From Verticiella sediminum (GTDB lineage Bacteria; Pseudomonadota; Gammaproteobacteria; Burkholderiales; Burkholderiaceae_B), in NCBI RefSeq assembly GCF_007558815.1, contig NZ_VLTJ01000037.1:45187-109186 (forward strand): a stretch of 64,000 nt of DNA. Direction: 5' to 3'. Every line of letters begins with the position of its first letter. The stretch's first letter is position 1. Of the stretch, positions 35,390 through 43,944 are shown piece after piece. The notes under the pieces are model-generated. The model saw only the letters and a list, made by a program, of their open reading frames with translations. It was not told the DNA's origin and searched no databases. A program made the translations under genes and the position numbers.

Positions 35390-36976
35390 GTCGCGGTAGG
35401 GCGCATGGGCCTCGGCCGCTTGTTCGGCGGACATGTCGATGTCGACCACGCGTACGAGGTCGAGCAGGCTGTAGCGGCCGTCGTGGTGCCAGCCCGGCTC
35501 CGGCTGGGCGGTGGCGCCCAGGGCGCAGATGCGGGTGAAGCCCGCCTCGCCCAGCCGGGGGGCGAGGGCGAACAGGCGCGCAGGGTCGGCGGCGATGCCG
35601 ACTGTCTGCAGATGGGCGCCGTGCACGGCGAGCGCATCGATGGCGTCCTCCAGCCGGTCGACCGCCACCACGCAGGCGGTACGGTTCAGGGCGCTGCCGG
35701 GCGCGAGGCCGGCAGCGTCCAGATAGGCGACGCCCCAGGGCGAGTGCGGCGAACCCAGCACGCTCACGCGCCCCTCGCCGCCGAGGGCCCGCCGTTCCAG
35801 CCCCTGGCGCCAGCGGGCGGCGGCCTGCGCCTCCTCCAGCGTGAGCTTGCGCTGCGTGTAGCGGTGGGCCAGGGCGGCCAGTTCGCCGGCCAACAACTGC
35901 GCGAAGGCTTCGGGTGCCACCGGGCCGCCGCGTTCCACATAGAAGCACTGCGGCGAATAGCAGCCCTGTTGGTCCCAGCGCGCCAGGTCCAGCGCGGCGA
36001 GGCGGGCGGTGGACTGCGCCTGCCGGGTGTCCAGCGCCGCCGCGGCGACCAGGCCGGCGCTGATCCTGTGGCCGTGCGCGAGCACGCGCGTGCCGGCAGG
36101 GGCCAGGGCATGCCAGGACGCGATCGCCGTATCGCCGCCATAGACGATCAGCACCTCGGCCTCGGCGGCGAGGGCGCGGTTCGCCGCGAGATCGTCGCCC
36201 GGCCACCAGAGAACGGCGACGGTATCGGCCAGCCGCGGTTCGACGGCGGCCAGCGTGCGGGCGAACCAGCCGGCGAACCAGGGCTCGTCGCTCGGAAGCT
36301 TGCCGACGGTGCCGGTCTTGGTGAGCAGGCCGGCGACGAGCGTCCACAGTGGCAGGGCCGGTACGTTGCCGGCCCAGACATGTCCGAGCAGGCGCGGCCC
36401 GTAGGCGCGCGACCACCCGCCGCGCGGACGCGGACGGAAGTCGTCGAGCAGGCCGGGTTCGCCGAAGTCCTCGGCCAGCCAGCGCAGCAGTTGTGGCCGG
36501 CGAAAGGCCTTGAGCGCAGCGTTCAGGCCCAGGCGCACCATCTCCGGATCGAAGCCGGTGATGACGGGCAGCAGGCGCTCGGCCTCGCGGCGGCCGGGGT
36601 CGTCGGGGTCGAGCATGCGCGCGATCACCCGGTCGATCACCGCGACGATGTCCAGTACCGGCATGTGCGCCAGACTGCGGCGCGCCGCAGCGCGCACGGC
36701 GGCTGCGGCGGCGCTCACCTGCCCGGCGTTGGCGCGCGCGAGTCGAATGGCGGCGCGCTGGCCGTGCGCGCCGAACTCGCGCACGACGGCGGCGGATTCG
36801 CCCAGCAGCGCCGGGTCCGCGACGTAGCCGCCCATGGCTTCGAGGGCCGCGGCAGCGCCTTGCGGCGGCGGTGCAGGCCCGTCGGCCGCGGGCGGCGTCG
36901 GGTCTGCGTCGGTCCGCGCCGCCACGGCGCGCGTGGCCGGCACTGCGGGCGGGCTGCTGGGCGGCCGGGCGTTCAT
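35387..36976 (-). CDS. LuxC-like acyl (fatty-acid) reductase
   Basis: A 529-residue protein of the LuxC acyl-CoA reductase family, an aldehyde-dehydrogenase-related enzyme that reduces an enzyme-bound acyl group to the aldehyde with NADPH. The acyl-accepting Cys339 lies in ARWDQQGCYSPQCFYVE, the family's hallmark segment; GHVWAGNVPALPL and VLIVYGGDTAI mark the nucleotide and core regions. The first 45 residues are a Pro/Ala-rich extension. It overlaps the LuxE-like gene by ATGA, so the two are produced together, as in lux operons. There is no luciferase or LuxD gene here. Confidence 0.87.
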   Translation of the reverse strand: MNARPPSSPPAVPATRAVAARTDADPTPPAADGPAPPPQGAAAALEAMGGYVADPALLGESAAVVREFGAHGQRAAIRLARANAGQVSAAAAAVRAAARRSLAHMPVLDIVAVIDRVIARMLDPDDPGRREAERLLPVITGFDPEMVRLGLNAALKAFRRPQLLRWLAEDFGEPGLLDDFRPRPRGGWSRAYGPRLLGHVWAGNVPALPLWTLVAGLLTKTGTVGKLPSDEPWFAGWFARTLAAVEPRLADTVAVLWWPGDDLAANRALAAEAEVLIVYGGDTAIASWHALAPAGTRVLAHGHRISAGLVAAAALDTRQAQSTARLAALDLARWDQQGCYSPQCFYVERGGPVAPEAFAQLLAGELAALAHRYTQRKLTLEEAQAAARWRQGLERRALGGEGRVSVLGSPHSPWGVAYLDAAGLAPGSALNRTACVVAVDRLEDAIDALAVHGAHLQTVGIAADPARLFALAPRLGEAGFTRICALGATAQPEPGWHHDGRYSLLDLVRVVDIDMSAEQAAEAHAPYRD

Positions 36977-38061
36977 GCCCGGGCCGCGGCGAGAAACGCG
37001 TCCATGGCCAGCGAGCAGCCCTTGGCCTGCGCGCCCTCGGCGCGGCCGAGCAGGCGAAAGCCGCCGTCGACTGCGACGCCCACGTCCTCGGTCAGGATGG
37101 TCACGACGGAATTGAGGTTGGCGAGATCGGTGTGCGCCAGGATGCCGCGCTCGCCCGGGGCAACGTCCTGCCCGGTCATCGGGTCCACGACGCGCGAGCG
37201 TATCCAGTGCGGGCCGGACTTCACGGCGGGCTGGCTGGCATTGCCCTCATCGTAGAACTGGGTGCTCAGCTCCGTCATGCCGTACATGTTGATGCAGTCG
37301 TGAGCGGCGACCCCGAACGTGTCGCCCAGCGCGCGATAGAACTCGCTGGCGGGCATCTCGCGCGACTGCCCCTTGAAGCCGCCGGTATCGAGCACGCGGC
37401 TGCCCGGGGGCAGCACGCAGCGCCGGCCGCGCTCGCGCAGGGCGTCCATGGCGTGGACGAAGCCGTAGCTCGCGCCCAGCAGCGCAAACGGCGCGCCGCC
37501 GACGCATGCCTCGTCCAGCATGGCGCACAGCCCGTCCACGTCCAGGCCGTCGGGGCCGACGAGATAGCGGCTGCCGGGCGCGCCGAAATGTTCGAGCGCC
37601 AGCGCGAGATAGTGCGCGAGCGAGGAATTGGGCATCATCGCTTCGGTCGGAAAGAGCACGCCCATGCGGATCTTCGCGTCGCCGCGCATGAAGCGCGGCG
37701 CGAAGTTCAGTGTCATGGAGGCGTCGTACACGCGCAGGTCCGGATGGAAGTGGCGCCCGCGCGCATCGGCCCGTGTCGTGCCGCTGGTCATGAACACCCG
37801 CTCGCACTGCTCGGCCGGCACGCAGCTCAGGGTGAGGTCCTTGAAGCCATCGATGGGTACGGCCGGAATGTCGTGCCAATGGCGCACGGTGCGCGGGGTG
37901 CGGCCCTGCTGCACGCAGTAGCGCTGGAAGGCCGGGTTGTGCTGGAACTGGCGGGCGTAGGCGCGCAGGGCGAACGCGCCGAACTGCGCGTCGGTGGCGT
38001 CGGTGCGCTGCATGAAGGCCAGCAGCTCGGCTGCTAGGGCCTGGGCGTCGGGAGTGGTCAC
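36973..38061 (-). CDS. LuxE-like acyl-protein synthetase
   Basis: A 362-residue (with this start) protein of the LuxE family: ATP-dependent activation of a carboxylic acid to acyl-AMP and transfer to the partner reductase. The adenylation motif FMTSGTTRAD is at about residues 90-99, and MYGMTELSTQFYD and DLANLNSVVTILTEDVG are typical. It is the first gene after the TPP riboswitch. The start is uncertain: I prefer GTG at 38061 because AGGA lies ten bases upstream; an ATG at 38157 would add 32 Ala/Pro-rich residues and has no ribosome binding site. Confidence 0.85.
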   Translation of the reverse strand: MTTPDAQALAAELLAFMQRTDATDAQFGAFALRAYARQFQHNPAFQRYCVQQGRTPRTVRHWHDIPAVPIDGFKDLTLSCVPAEQCERVFMTSGTTRADARGRHFHPDLRVYDASMTLNFAPRFMRGDAKIRMGVLFPTEAMMPNSSLAHYLALALEHFGAPGSRYLVGPDGLDVDGLCAMLDEACVGGAPFALLGASYGFVHAMDALRERGRRCVLPPGSRVLDTGGFKGQSREMPASEFYRALGDTFGVAAHDCINMYGMTELSTQFYDEGNASQPAVKSGPHWIRSRVVDPMTGQDVAPGERGILAHTDLANLNSVVTILTEDVGVAVDGGFRLLGRAEGAQAKGCSLAMDAFLAAARA

Positions 38062-38179
38062 GTTTGCCGCATCCTGGGTGGGGCCGGCGGCTGCCGGCTG
38101 GCATGCTCCGGACGGGATGGCAAACGGGCCCGCTGAGGGCGGCAACCCCGCACGCATGGCGCAGGGCGCGATGCGGCAG

Positions 38180-38280
38180 GCAGCTCTCCTTACGTCGGCA
38201 TGATCCGAGTCAAGTTCACGGGTTCGATTGGCGTCATCTCAGCGTCCGCCGTCAGGCAGGACACACCCCGGAGCGAGATC
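38180..38280 (-). promoter_or_regulatory. TPP riboswitch (THI element)
   Basis: On the minus strand the sequence has the complete thiamin pyrophosphate aptamer: CTCCGGGGTG at the 5' side, a P3 stem GTCC...GGAC, the invariant GCTGAGATGA, then ACCCGTGAACTTGACTCGGA, ATCATGCCGACGTAAGGAG closing P1. These blocks are in the right order and spacing. The aptamer lies about 120 bases before the preferred start of the LuxE-like gene. High TPP should switch the downstream operon off. I could not assign the expression platform (terminator or Shine-Dalgarno occlusion). Confidence 0.93.
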
Positions 38281-38281
38281 G

Positions 38282-38287
38282 ATTATA
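38282..38287 (-). promoter_or_regulatory. -10 promoter element before the riboswitch
   Basis: A perfect TATAAT on the minus strand sits directly upstream of the aptamer, so transcription would start at about 38275, at the base of P1. The -35 region is poor and overlaps the GC-rich stem GCGCGGCGG/CCGCCGCGC (about 38299-38319). Confidence 0.6.
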
Positions 38288-38338
38288 CGCGTGAGGTGGC
38301 GCGGCGGAGTCCGCCGCGCGGCCTCATGGCCTCGATGC

Positions 38339-38613
38339 CATCCCTTTCAAGGTCTTTCGAGCTTGATCATTCAAGTTGCAGATTGCCCGGGAATTTCCGT
38401 GCTACCTGGGAGCTGAAAACACCTCCAGCGCAAGCCCAAGGCTGCCCAGGCCAAAGGCTATATCGATGGCTCTCTCGCTCGTTCCCGCGTGAGAAAAGCC
38501 CAAGGTCGGTCCGCTGCTGCTCACCCGCCACCGACGGTGGCAACCGGGACAACAGCGCCGTCGATCGTTCCTTGTCAATCAAGCCGTGGGGAAAAGGTCT
38601 TGAAAGGGATGGG
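38339..38613. repeat. Short inverted-repeat-bounded segment
   Basis: CCATCCCTTTCAAG (38339-38352) is repeated in inverse orientation at 38600-38613, and similarity extends a few bases beyond (AGGTCTT against AGACCTT). The enclosed 245 bases have no credible gene and look less GC-rich than their surroundings. It could be a small non-autonomous element or chance; no target-site duplication was identified. Confidence 0.35.
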
Positions 38614-38615
38614 CC

Positions 38616-38999
38616 TCACGGCTTGACGACGTGCCAGACTTCCTTGAAGTTGTCGCCGTTCTTGTCGCCGGGGTTGGCGTCCTTGTCGAACAGGTAGAGC
38701 GGCTGGCCCTTGTAGGCCCATTGGCGGGTGCCGTCGTCGCGTGTGATGACGGCATAATCGCCTTCGTCCTGGTCCGACGCTTGCGCAGCGACGGGCGGCC
38801 AGGCCTGGGCGCACGGGCCGTTGCAGGCGCTCTTGCCGCTGCCGGGGGCGTCCTTGTCGAAGGTATAGACCGTCATGCCCTTGGCGTCCACGAGGATGCC
38901 GTCGGCGGTTTTCAGGGGCGGGGCGGCCAGGGCCGCGGGGCCGATCAGAACGCTGGCGGCCAGCGCGAGTGCAGGGAAGAAGTGGCGAGCGCAACGCAT
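38616..38999 (-). CDS. Secreted COG4315-type repeat protein
   Basis: A 127-residue exported protein: a signal peptide to about residue 25 (ALAAPP), then two copies of the Y-x-FDKD motif, TVYTFDKDAPGSGKSACNGP and PLYLFDKDANPGDK, with a CNGPC pair and a WPP segment. This matches the small periplasmic or lipoprotein-like proteins of COG4315, which have no assigned function. It is leftward, monocistronic and ends just outside the inverted-repeat segment. Confidence 0.8.
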   Translation of the reverse strand: MRCARHFFPALALAASVLIGPAALAAPPLKTADGILVDAKGMTVYTFDKDAPGSGKSACNGPCAQAWPPVAAQASDQDEGDYAVITRDDGTRQWAYKGQPLYLFDKDANPGDKNGDNFKEVWHVVKP

Positions 39000-39054
39000 G
39001 GTGTCCTCCTTGGGGACGGGGTGATTCCCGGATCATGGGCCGGCCTGGGTCAGG

Positions 39055-39360
39055 TCAGCCGCCAACCAGCATGCCGAGCACGAAGACGCCGAGCACGGCC
39101 CACACCACCGCCGCGACGATGGCGCGGCGCATGACGGCCCGGATCGCGGCGATCAGCATCAGCACGCCGAGAATGAGCCAGACATAATTGAACAGCCCCG
39201 GGCTCATGCCGAACGCCCCGGCGACCCCGCTCAGGAAGTCGTCCACGGCGCCGGCCAGGCCGCCGAACAGGCTGCGCAGCGCGTCGACCACGAAGCGAAT
39301 CGCCCCGCCGACGAGCTCGCCCAGCCAGGCAAAGAAGCCGTTGCCGCTTTCCATGTCCAT
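39055..39360 (-). CDS. Small membrane protein of unknown function
   Basis: A 101-residue protein with three hydrophobic stretches. FFAWLGELVGGAIRFVVDAL may be amphipathic; VWLILGVLMLIAAIRAVM and AIVAAVVWAVLGVFVLGMLV are clear membrane helices. I do not recognise a family. I chose the ATG at 39360, giving MDMESGNG; an ATG six bases on is also possible. It lies 17 bases after the DUF1840 gene and so is probably co-transcribed. Confidence 0.6.
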   Translation of the reverse strand: MDMESGNGFFAWLGELVGGAIRFVVDALRSLFGGLAGAVDDFLSGVAGAFGMSPGLFNYVWLILGVLMLIAAIRAVMRRAIVAAVVWAVLGVFVLGMLVGG

Positions 39361-39377
39361 GCCGGCGCCGACGCAGG

Positions 39378-39710
39378 TCAGCGCCCGCTCACCTCCCACA
39401 TCACGTCCACGCCCTTGTCGAGCGCCTTGCGCAGCATGTCTAGCAGGGGCTGCGCGCGCTGGCGCAGGCTGACGTACTGCTGCGCCTGGGCGCGTTCCTT
39501 GGGATCGTCTTCGTCGAAGGCGGGTTCGCTGCTCTGGCCGATCGCGCGCTCGATGCCGGCGATCGCCGCCGGGAGCTGCTCGGGCGTGAACACCCCGCGC
39601 GCCTCGGCCACGGTGTCGCCGCTCTTGCCGGCGGCTTTCAGCAGTGGCTTGGCATGTTCGCCCAGCATGATGAATTCGCCGGTCGCCTTGGAGCGGAAGG
39701 TATAGATCAT
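39378..39710 (-). CDS. DUF1840 domain protein
   Basis: A 110-residue cytoplasmic protein of the DUF1840 family, recognised by MIYTFRSKATGEFIMLGEHA at the start, ARGVFTPEQLPAAIAGIE in the middle and VSLRQRAQPLLDMLR. The family is conserved in betaproteobacteria without known function. It is leftward and followed by the small membrane protein gene. Confidence 0.82.
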   Translation of the reverse strand: MIYTFRSKATGEFIMLGEHAKPLLKAAGKSGDTVAEARGVFTPEQLPAAIAGIERAIGQSSEPAFDEDDPKERAQAQQYVSLRQRAQPLLDMLRKALDKGVDVMWEVSGR

Positions 39711-39888
39711 GTCGTTGTCCTTGTCCCTATGGGGCGACGAGCGCCGCAAATACTGTACCTCACCGCGCCAGCCGGCAGCGCGCGCGATTGCTACGGGTTG
39801 TTGACAGGTGCTGCCGGCATCGCACCTGGGCGCCACCGGGTCCGCCGCCGCGCCATCATGGCGACCGGACCGAAATGAGGGCGGCGCG

Positions 39889-42800
39889 ATGCGGCAGCGT
39901 GGGTGGTGGCTCGGGGTATGCGTGGTGGCGGCCTGTCTGGGGCTCGCGCCGCTCATGGCGAAAGCCGCCGACGATTTCTCGTGCGGGCCCTCGCAGCTCG
40001 GTTCGCCCTGCGGCGAGGCAGGGCCGGCCACGCTCGCCGTGCCGGGGGCGGGCGCGGGGGCCGGCAACCCCGTCCACCTGGCTACCGGCAACAAGCACCA
40101 GCGCGAGATCGATCTTCCCGCACTGCCCGGCGTGCTGGGGCTGACGTGGGGCCGGCAGTACAACGCGCAAGACCCGCGGGCCGGCGCCTTCGGCCCGGCC
40201 TGGGCCCATGTCTACGACACGCGCATCGTGCGCGCAGGCGGCATGTTGCAGATCGTGCAGGCCGACGGCAGCCGCATCGATTTTCGGGTCCTGCCGGGCG
40301 ACGCCGAACGCTGCGCGTCGGACGATCCCGCGCATGGCGAACTGATTCGGCTGCCGGGTGGGGGCTATCGGTGGCGCTGGCCGGACGGGCGCACGCTCGT
40401 CTTCGACCATGGCGGCCTGCTGGTGGAGATCTGCGCGCCGACCGGCCACCGCCTGCGCATTCAGCGCGGCCTGGTGCCGGGGCAGCCGCTGTATGGCCAG
40501 GTGCTGCGCGTCGTCGATCCGGCCGGCCGCATGCTTCAGGTGCAGCACGATGCGCAAGGCAGAATACAGCGCGTCAGCACACCGGCCGGCGTGCTCGAGT
40601 ATGCCTATGACGACGCCGGCCGGCTCGTCGATGTGCGCTTTCCCGACGGGCACCGGCGGGAGTATCGCTACGCGCCCGGTCTGCGTGCGGCGCTCGCGTC
40701 GCTCGGCGTGCGCCGGCCCGACGGGGGGCGCACGCAGCTAGGGGCGTGGCAGTACGACGATGCCACCCGGGTCGTGGCGAGCGACCTGGGCATCGGCGCG
40801 CGCGGGCGCCTGCGCTTTCAGTATGAAGAGGGTGGGCATGGCGAGCGGATCACGCGCGTGAGCGACGACGCGGGTGGCCGCACCCGCTTCGTGCTCGCGC
40901 CCCAGGGCAGTCGCTACGTGGTGGTGGCCGCCGAGGGCGACGGCTGCGTTGGTTGCCCGCCCCTGGCGTCGGGCGCGAGCCGGGGGGCAGCCCTCCCGGT
41001 GGCCGGGGCCGCGACGCTCGTGCACGACGAGGAGGGCAGGCTGCTCGAAGTCCAGCGGCCGAGCGTGCTGGCGGGACGCTCCCGCCGGCTGCGCCTGGTC
41101 TGGGACACCGTGGCCGACGGCGAGACTGCGGTGCGCTTGCCGGTTGCGATCATAGAGACGGGATGGCGGCCCGCGACGCCGGCGCCGCAGCGGCTGGCGC
41201 GCGCCTGGACGCTGAACTGGATCTGGCAGGCGGGTGGGTTCCGCCTGGCCGGGGCGCGGGCGCCGGCAGATGCAGCCGAAGCGGATGCGCTCGTCGGCTG
41301 GCCCGCAGCGGCGCCGGATTCGGCCGCCGGTTGGCCAGGCCTGCGTGTGGAACGCGACGACTTCGGCGCCGTGCTGGCCTGGTCGTCCGCCGCGTCCGGC
41401 CGGGAGCGTCACGAGCTTGCGGCGTCGGGCGCGGTGCTCGCCCGGCATTTCGCGGATGGTCGGGCCTGGACGTATCGGCGCGATACCCAGGGGCGTCTGC
41501 TCGGTTTGGCGGCCGAGGGTGTGCAGGTGGACGTGGCCTGGCAAGAGGGGCAGGCCGTGGAAATCCGGCAGGCGGAGGAACGGGAGCGGCGGCAATACGA
41601 CGCCCAGGGCCGGCTCAGCGTGCGCGAGCGCCGGCGCCCGGCCGACGGCCCCGAACGGTGGTCCGCGGTGGATCGCTATATGCACGACGACCAGGGCCGT
41701 CTGGTGCGCCATGACCTGGCGGAAGGCGGCGCGCTGCACTATCGCTGGCGTGCCGATGGGCGGCTGGCGGCCATCGTCTGGGAGGATGCCGACGGGGCGC
41801 GGCGCGAGGTGATCGACGCTGCCCCCGGCGAAGCCGGCTATCGCTATGGCAACGGGGTGCGCCTGGTGCCGTGGTTCCGGCATGGACGGCTGGCCGGGCT
41901 CGCACACGGCCGCGTCGGCAGGCGCACGCAGCGCGCGCGGCCCGTCTGGGCGCAACAGCTCGTCTTCGATGCGGCGGGCAGGATCGCCGGCGAGGTGCTG
42001 CGCAGCCACGGCCTGCCTGCGGAGCACTGGCGCTATGGCTATGACGAACAGGGGCGGTTGGCGCGTGTCGAGGGGCCCGGCGTTTCGCATGGCGAGGCCG
42101 GTCTCGCCTGGCAGGCCGATGGTGGCCGGGCCGGACCCGGCGAGATCCGCGAGCGGGACGCCAGCGGCTTGCCGCGCCATGTGGACGGGTGGCGGCTGCA
42201 ATACAGCGGCCTGCGCCGCCTGGCGCAGGTCAGCCGGGGCGAACGCGTGGCGCGCTATCGCCACAATGCGTACGGCGAGCGCGTGTCCGCCACCTACGGC
42301 AACGACGCGACGGCCGGTACCTGGGAGTTCGTGTACGAAGGGCAGCGCCTGGCGGCCGTATGGCGCGGTGGCCAAGGGCAGGCCCGCCCATGGCGGCGCT
42401 ACCTGCACGCAGGCGCGGTGCCGGTGGCCATGATCGATTACACGGGCAGAGCGCCCACGCTCTACTTCCTGCATGCGGATGCCATCGGTCTGCCGCGTGC
42501 CGTCACCGACGGGCAGGGCGCCGTGCGCTGGGAAGGGACGTACTCGCCGTTCGGCGAACTGACCGGGATGGCAGGCGAGCCGCGGTTGATGCCGCTGCTG
42601 CGCCTGCCCGGGCAGGTGGTCGATCCGCTCACCGGCTGGCACGACAACTACCAGCGCACCTACGAGCCCGGTCGCGGCCAGTACCTGGAACCCGACCCCT
42701 TCGGTCCGCCTGCACTTCACGCCCACGCCCTGCCGCCCGGCGTGGCATTGCGCACCTCCGCCTTCGGCTACGCCGCGCAGCAGCCCCGGCGCTATGCCGA

Positions 42801-43881
42801 CCCCGCCGGGCTGGTGCTGCTGGCGTTCGACGGGACCAGCAACGACGCGCTGACCCATGCCAACGTGCACCAGTTCGCCGAGCTTTACGAAGGTGACCCG
42901 CAGGCCGCGCCGGGCAGCGCGGTGCACTACGCGGCCGGCCCGGGCGGGCCGGGTCCGCAGGGCGCGGCGGATGCGGCTTTCGCGCTGACGGCGCAACGCA
43001 TCCTCGATGCGCAGTGGGCGCACCTGATCGCGCGGCTGCAGGAGGCGGCGGGCGCGCAGGAGCCCACGCCGATCGACCTCATCGGCTATTCGCGCGGGGC
43101 GGCGCTGGCGCGGCATTTTTCAAACATGGTGGCCGGGATGGTGCGCGAGCGACGCTTCTGGGAATGGCAGGACGGCATCGGCGCCGTGACCGGATGCGTG
43201 GACCTGCGCTTCGTCGGCCTTTTCGACAGCGTGGCCCAGTTCGGCCTGTTCGGCTCCGCCAACGATCTGTTCGATTTCCGCGTGTCGCCGGCCTGGTCGG
43301 CCGTGGCCCACGCCGTCGCGCTGCACGAGCAGCGCCGGCTGTTTCCGCTGCTCTCGCTGGCCGACGCCAACGGCGTGTTGCCGCTCAATGTCGTCGAGCT
43401 GCCCTTCGTCGGCGCGCACGCCGACATCGGCGGCGGGTTGGGCTGGACCGAGGCGGATGGCACCGAGCGCCACGACCTGTCCGATGTCGCGCTGCAATGG
43501 ATGACGGACATGGCCGCGCGCGCCGGCGTCAGCCTGCGCGGGCTCTCGCTTGTGCAGCAAACCGTCAGCGACCCGGTGCTGCACGATTTCCGCAATGCCC
43601 TCGAGCGCAGCAACCAGGCCCTGGTCGACGGCGTGTGGGGGGATGCCGGCGGCGCTGCGAACAGTGCGCTGCCCGGGCTGCTGTATCCGGACCGCGCCGT
43701 GCTGGCGGCCGACGGCAGCGTGCTCGCCGAGCACCAGCGTGGCCACGCCCGTTACGGTGTGCAGGAGCGGCGCCGTACGGAGGCCTTCATCCAGCGTGCC
43801 CACGCCTGGCTGTCCTCGTCCGACGAGGCGGCCGGCGTCGTGAGCCTGCCCGATTACGCCGCCTGGCTCGCGCAGCGTTGA
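39889..43881 (+). CDS. Secreted RHS-repeat protein with C-terminal Tle1/DUF2235 phospholipase domain
   Basis: A 1330-residue polymorphic-toxin-like protein. A signal peptide covers about residues 1-27 (ending AKA). Next is a DUF6531-like start (GNPVHLATGNKHQREIDLPA), then many YD repeats (such as YAYDDAGRLVDVRF) to about residue 880. The RHS core follows: YSPFGE at about 885 and DPLTGWHDNYQRTYEPGRGQ near 913. From residue 975 it becomes a Tle1-like lipase: LLAFDGTSND, nucleophile GYSRG (Ser1068), GLFDSVAQFG and GAHADIGGGLGW. Known Tle1 proteins are type VI phospholipase effectors; this one has a Sec signal and no nearby vgrG/PAAR. No immunity gene is evident. Confidence 0.88.
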   Translation: MRQRGWWLGVCVVAACLGLAPLMAKAADDFSCGPSQLGSPCGEAGPATLAVPGAGAGAGNPVHLATGNKHQREIDLPALPGVLGLTWGRQYNAQDPRAGAFGPAWAHVYDTRIVRAGGMLQIVQADGSRIDFRVLPGDAERCASDDPAHGELIRLPGGGYRWRWPDGRTLVFDHGGLLVEICAPTGHRLRIQRGLVPGQPLYGQVLRVVDPAGRMLQVQHDAQGRIQRVSTPAGVLEYAYDDAGRLVDVRFPDGHRREYRYAPGLRAALASLGVRRPDGGRTQLGAWQYDDATRVVASDLGIGARGRLRFQYEEGGHGERITRVSDDAGGRTRFVLAPQGSRYVVVAAEGDGCVGCPPLASGASRGAALPVAGAATLVHDEEGRLLEVQRPSVLAGRSRRLRLVWDTVADGETAVRLPVAIIETGWRPATPAPQRLARAWTLNWIWQAGGFRLAGARAPADAAEADALVGWPAAAPDSAAGWPGLRVERDDFGAVLAWSSAASGRERHELAASGAVLARHFADGRAWTYRRDTQGRLLGLAAEGVQVDVAWQEGQAVEIRQAEERERRQYDAQGRLSVRERRRPADGPERWSAVDRYMHDDQGRLVRHDLAEGGALHYRWRADGRLAAIVWEDADGARREVIDAAPGEAGYRYGNGVRLVPWFRHGRLAGLAHGRVGRRTQRARPVWAQQLVFDAAGRIAGEVLRSHGLPAEHWRYGYDEQGRLARVEGPGVSHGEAGLAWQADGGRAGPGEIRERDASGLPRHVDGWRLQYSGLRRLAQVSRGERVARYRHNAYGERVSATYGNDATAGTWEFVYEGQRLAAVWRGGQGQARPWRRYLHAGAVPVAMIDYTGRAPTLYFLHADAIGLPRAVTDGQGAVRWEGTYSPFGELTGMAGEPRLMPLLRLPGQVVDPLTGWHDNYQRTYEPGRGQYLEPDPFGPPALHAHALPPGVALRTSAFGYAAQQPRRYADPAGLVLLAFDGTSNDALTHANVHQFAELYEGDPQAAPGSAVHYAAGPGGPGPQGAADAAFALTAQRILDAQWAHLIARLQEAAGAQEPTPIDLIGYSRGAALARHFSNMVAGMVRERRFWEWQDGIGAVTGCVDLRFVGLFDSVAQFGLFGSANDLFDFRVSPAWSAVAHAVALHEQRRLFPLLSLADANGVLPLNVVELPFVGAHADIGGGLGWTEADGTERHDLSDVALQWMTDMAARAGVSLRGLSLVQQTVSDPVLHDFRNALERSNQALVDGVWGDAGGAANSALPGLLYPDRAVLAADGSVLAEHQRGHARYGVQERRRTEAFIQRAHAWLSSSDEAAGVVSLPDYAAWLAQR

Positions 43882-43944
43882 GCGCATGCCGCCCGCCAAA
43901 GCCGCCTCGGTGGGCCGCATGCTCACCCGCCTGCCCGCGTCGCC

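Noticed and set aside
35387-38061. Bioluminescence operon
   Set aside because: LuxC- and LuxE-like genes are present, but luxAB luciferase and luxD are absent and the leader is a TPP riboswitch.
39889-43881. Type VI secretion effector locus
   Set aside because: The Tle1-like domain suggests it, but there is no VgrG, Hcp, PAAR or adaptor gene, and the N-terminus is a Sec signal; only the toxin-like architecture is claimed.
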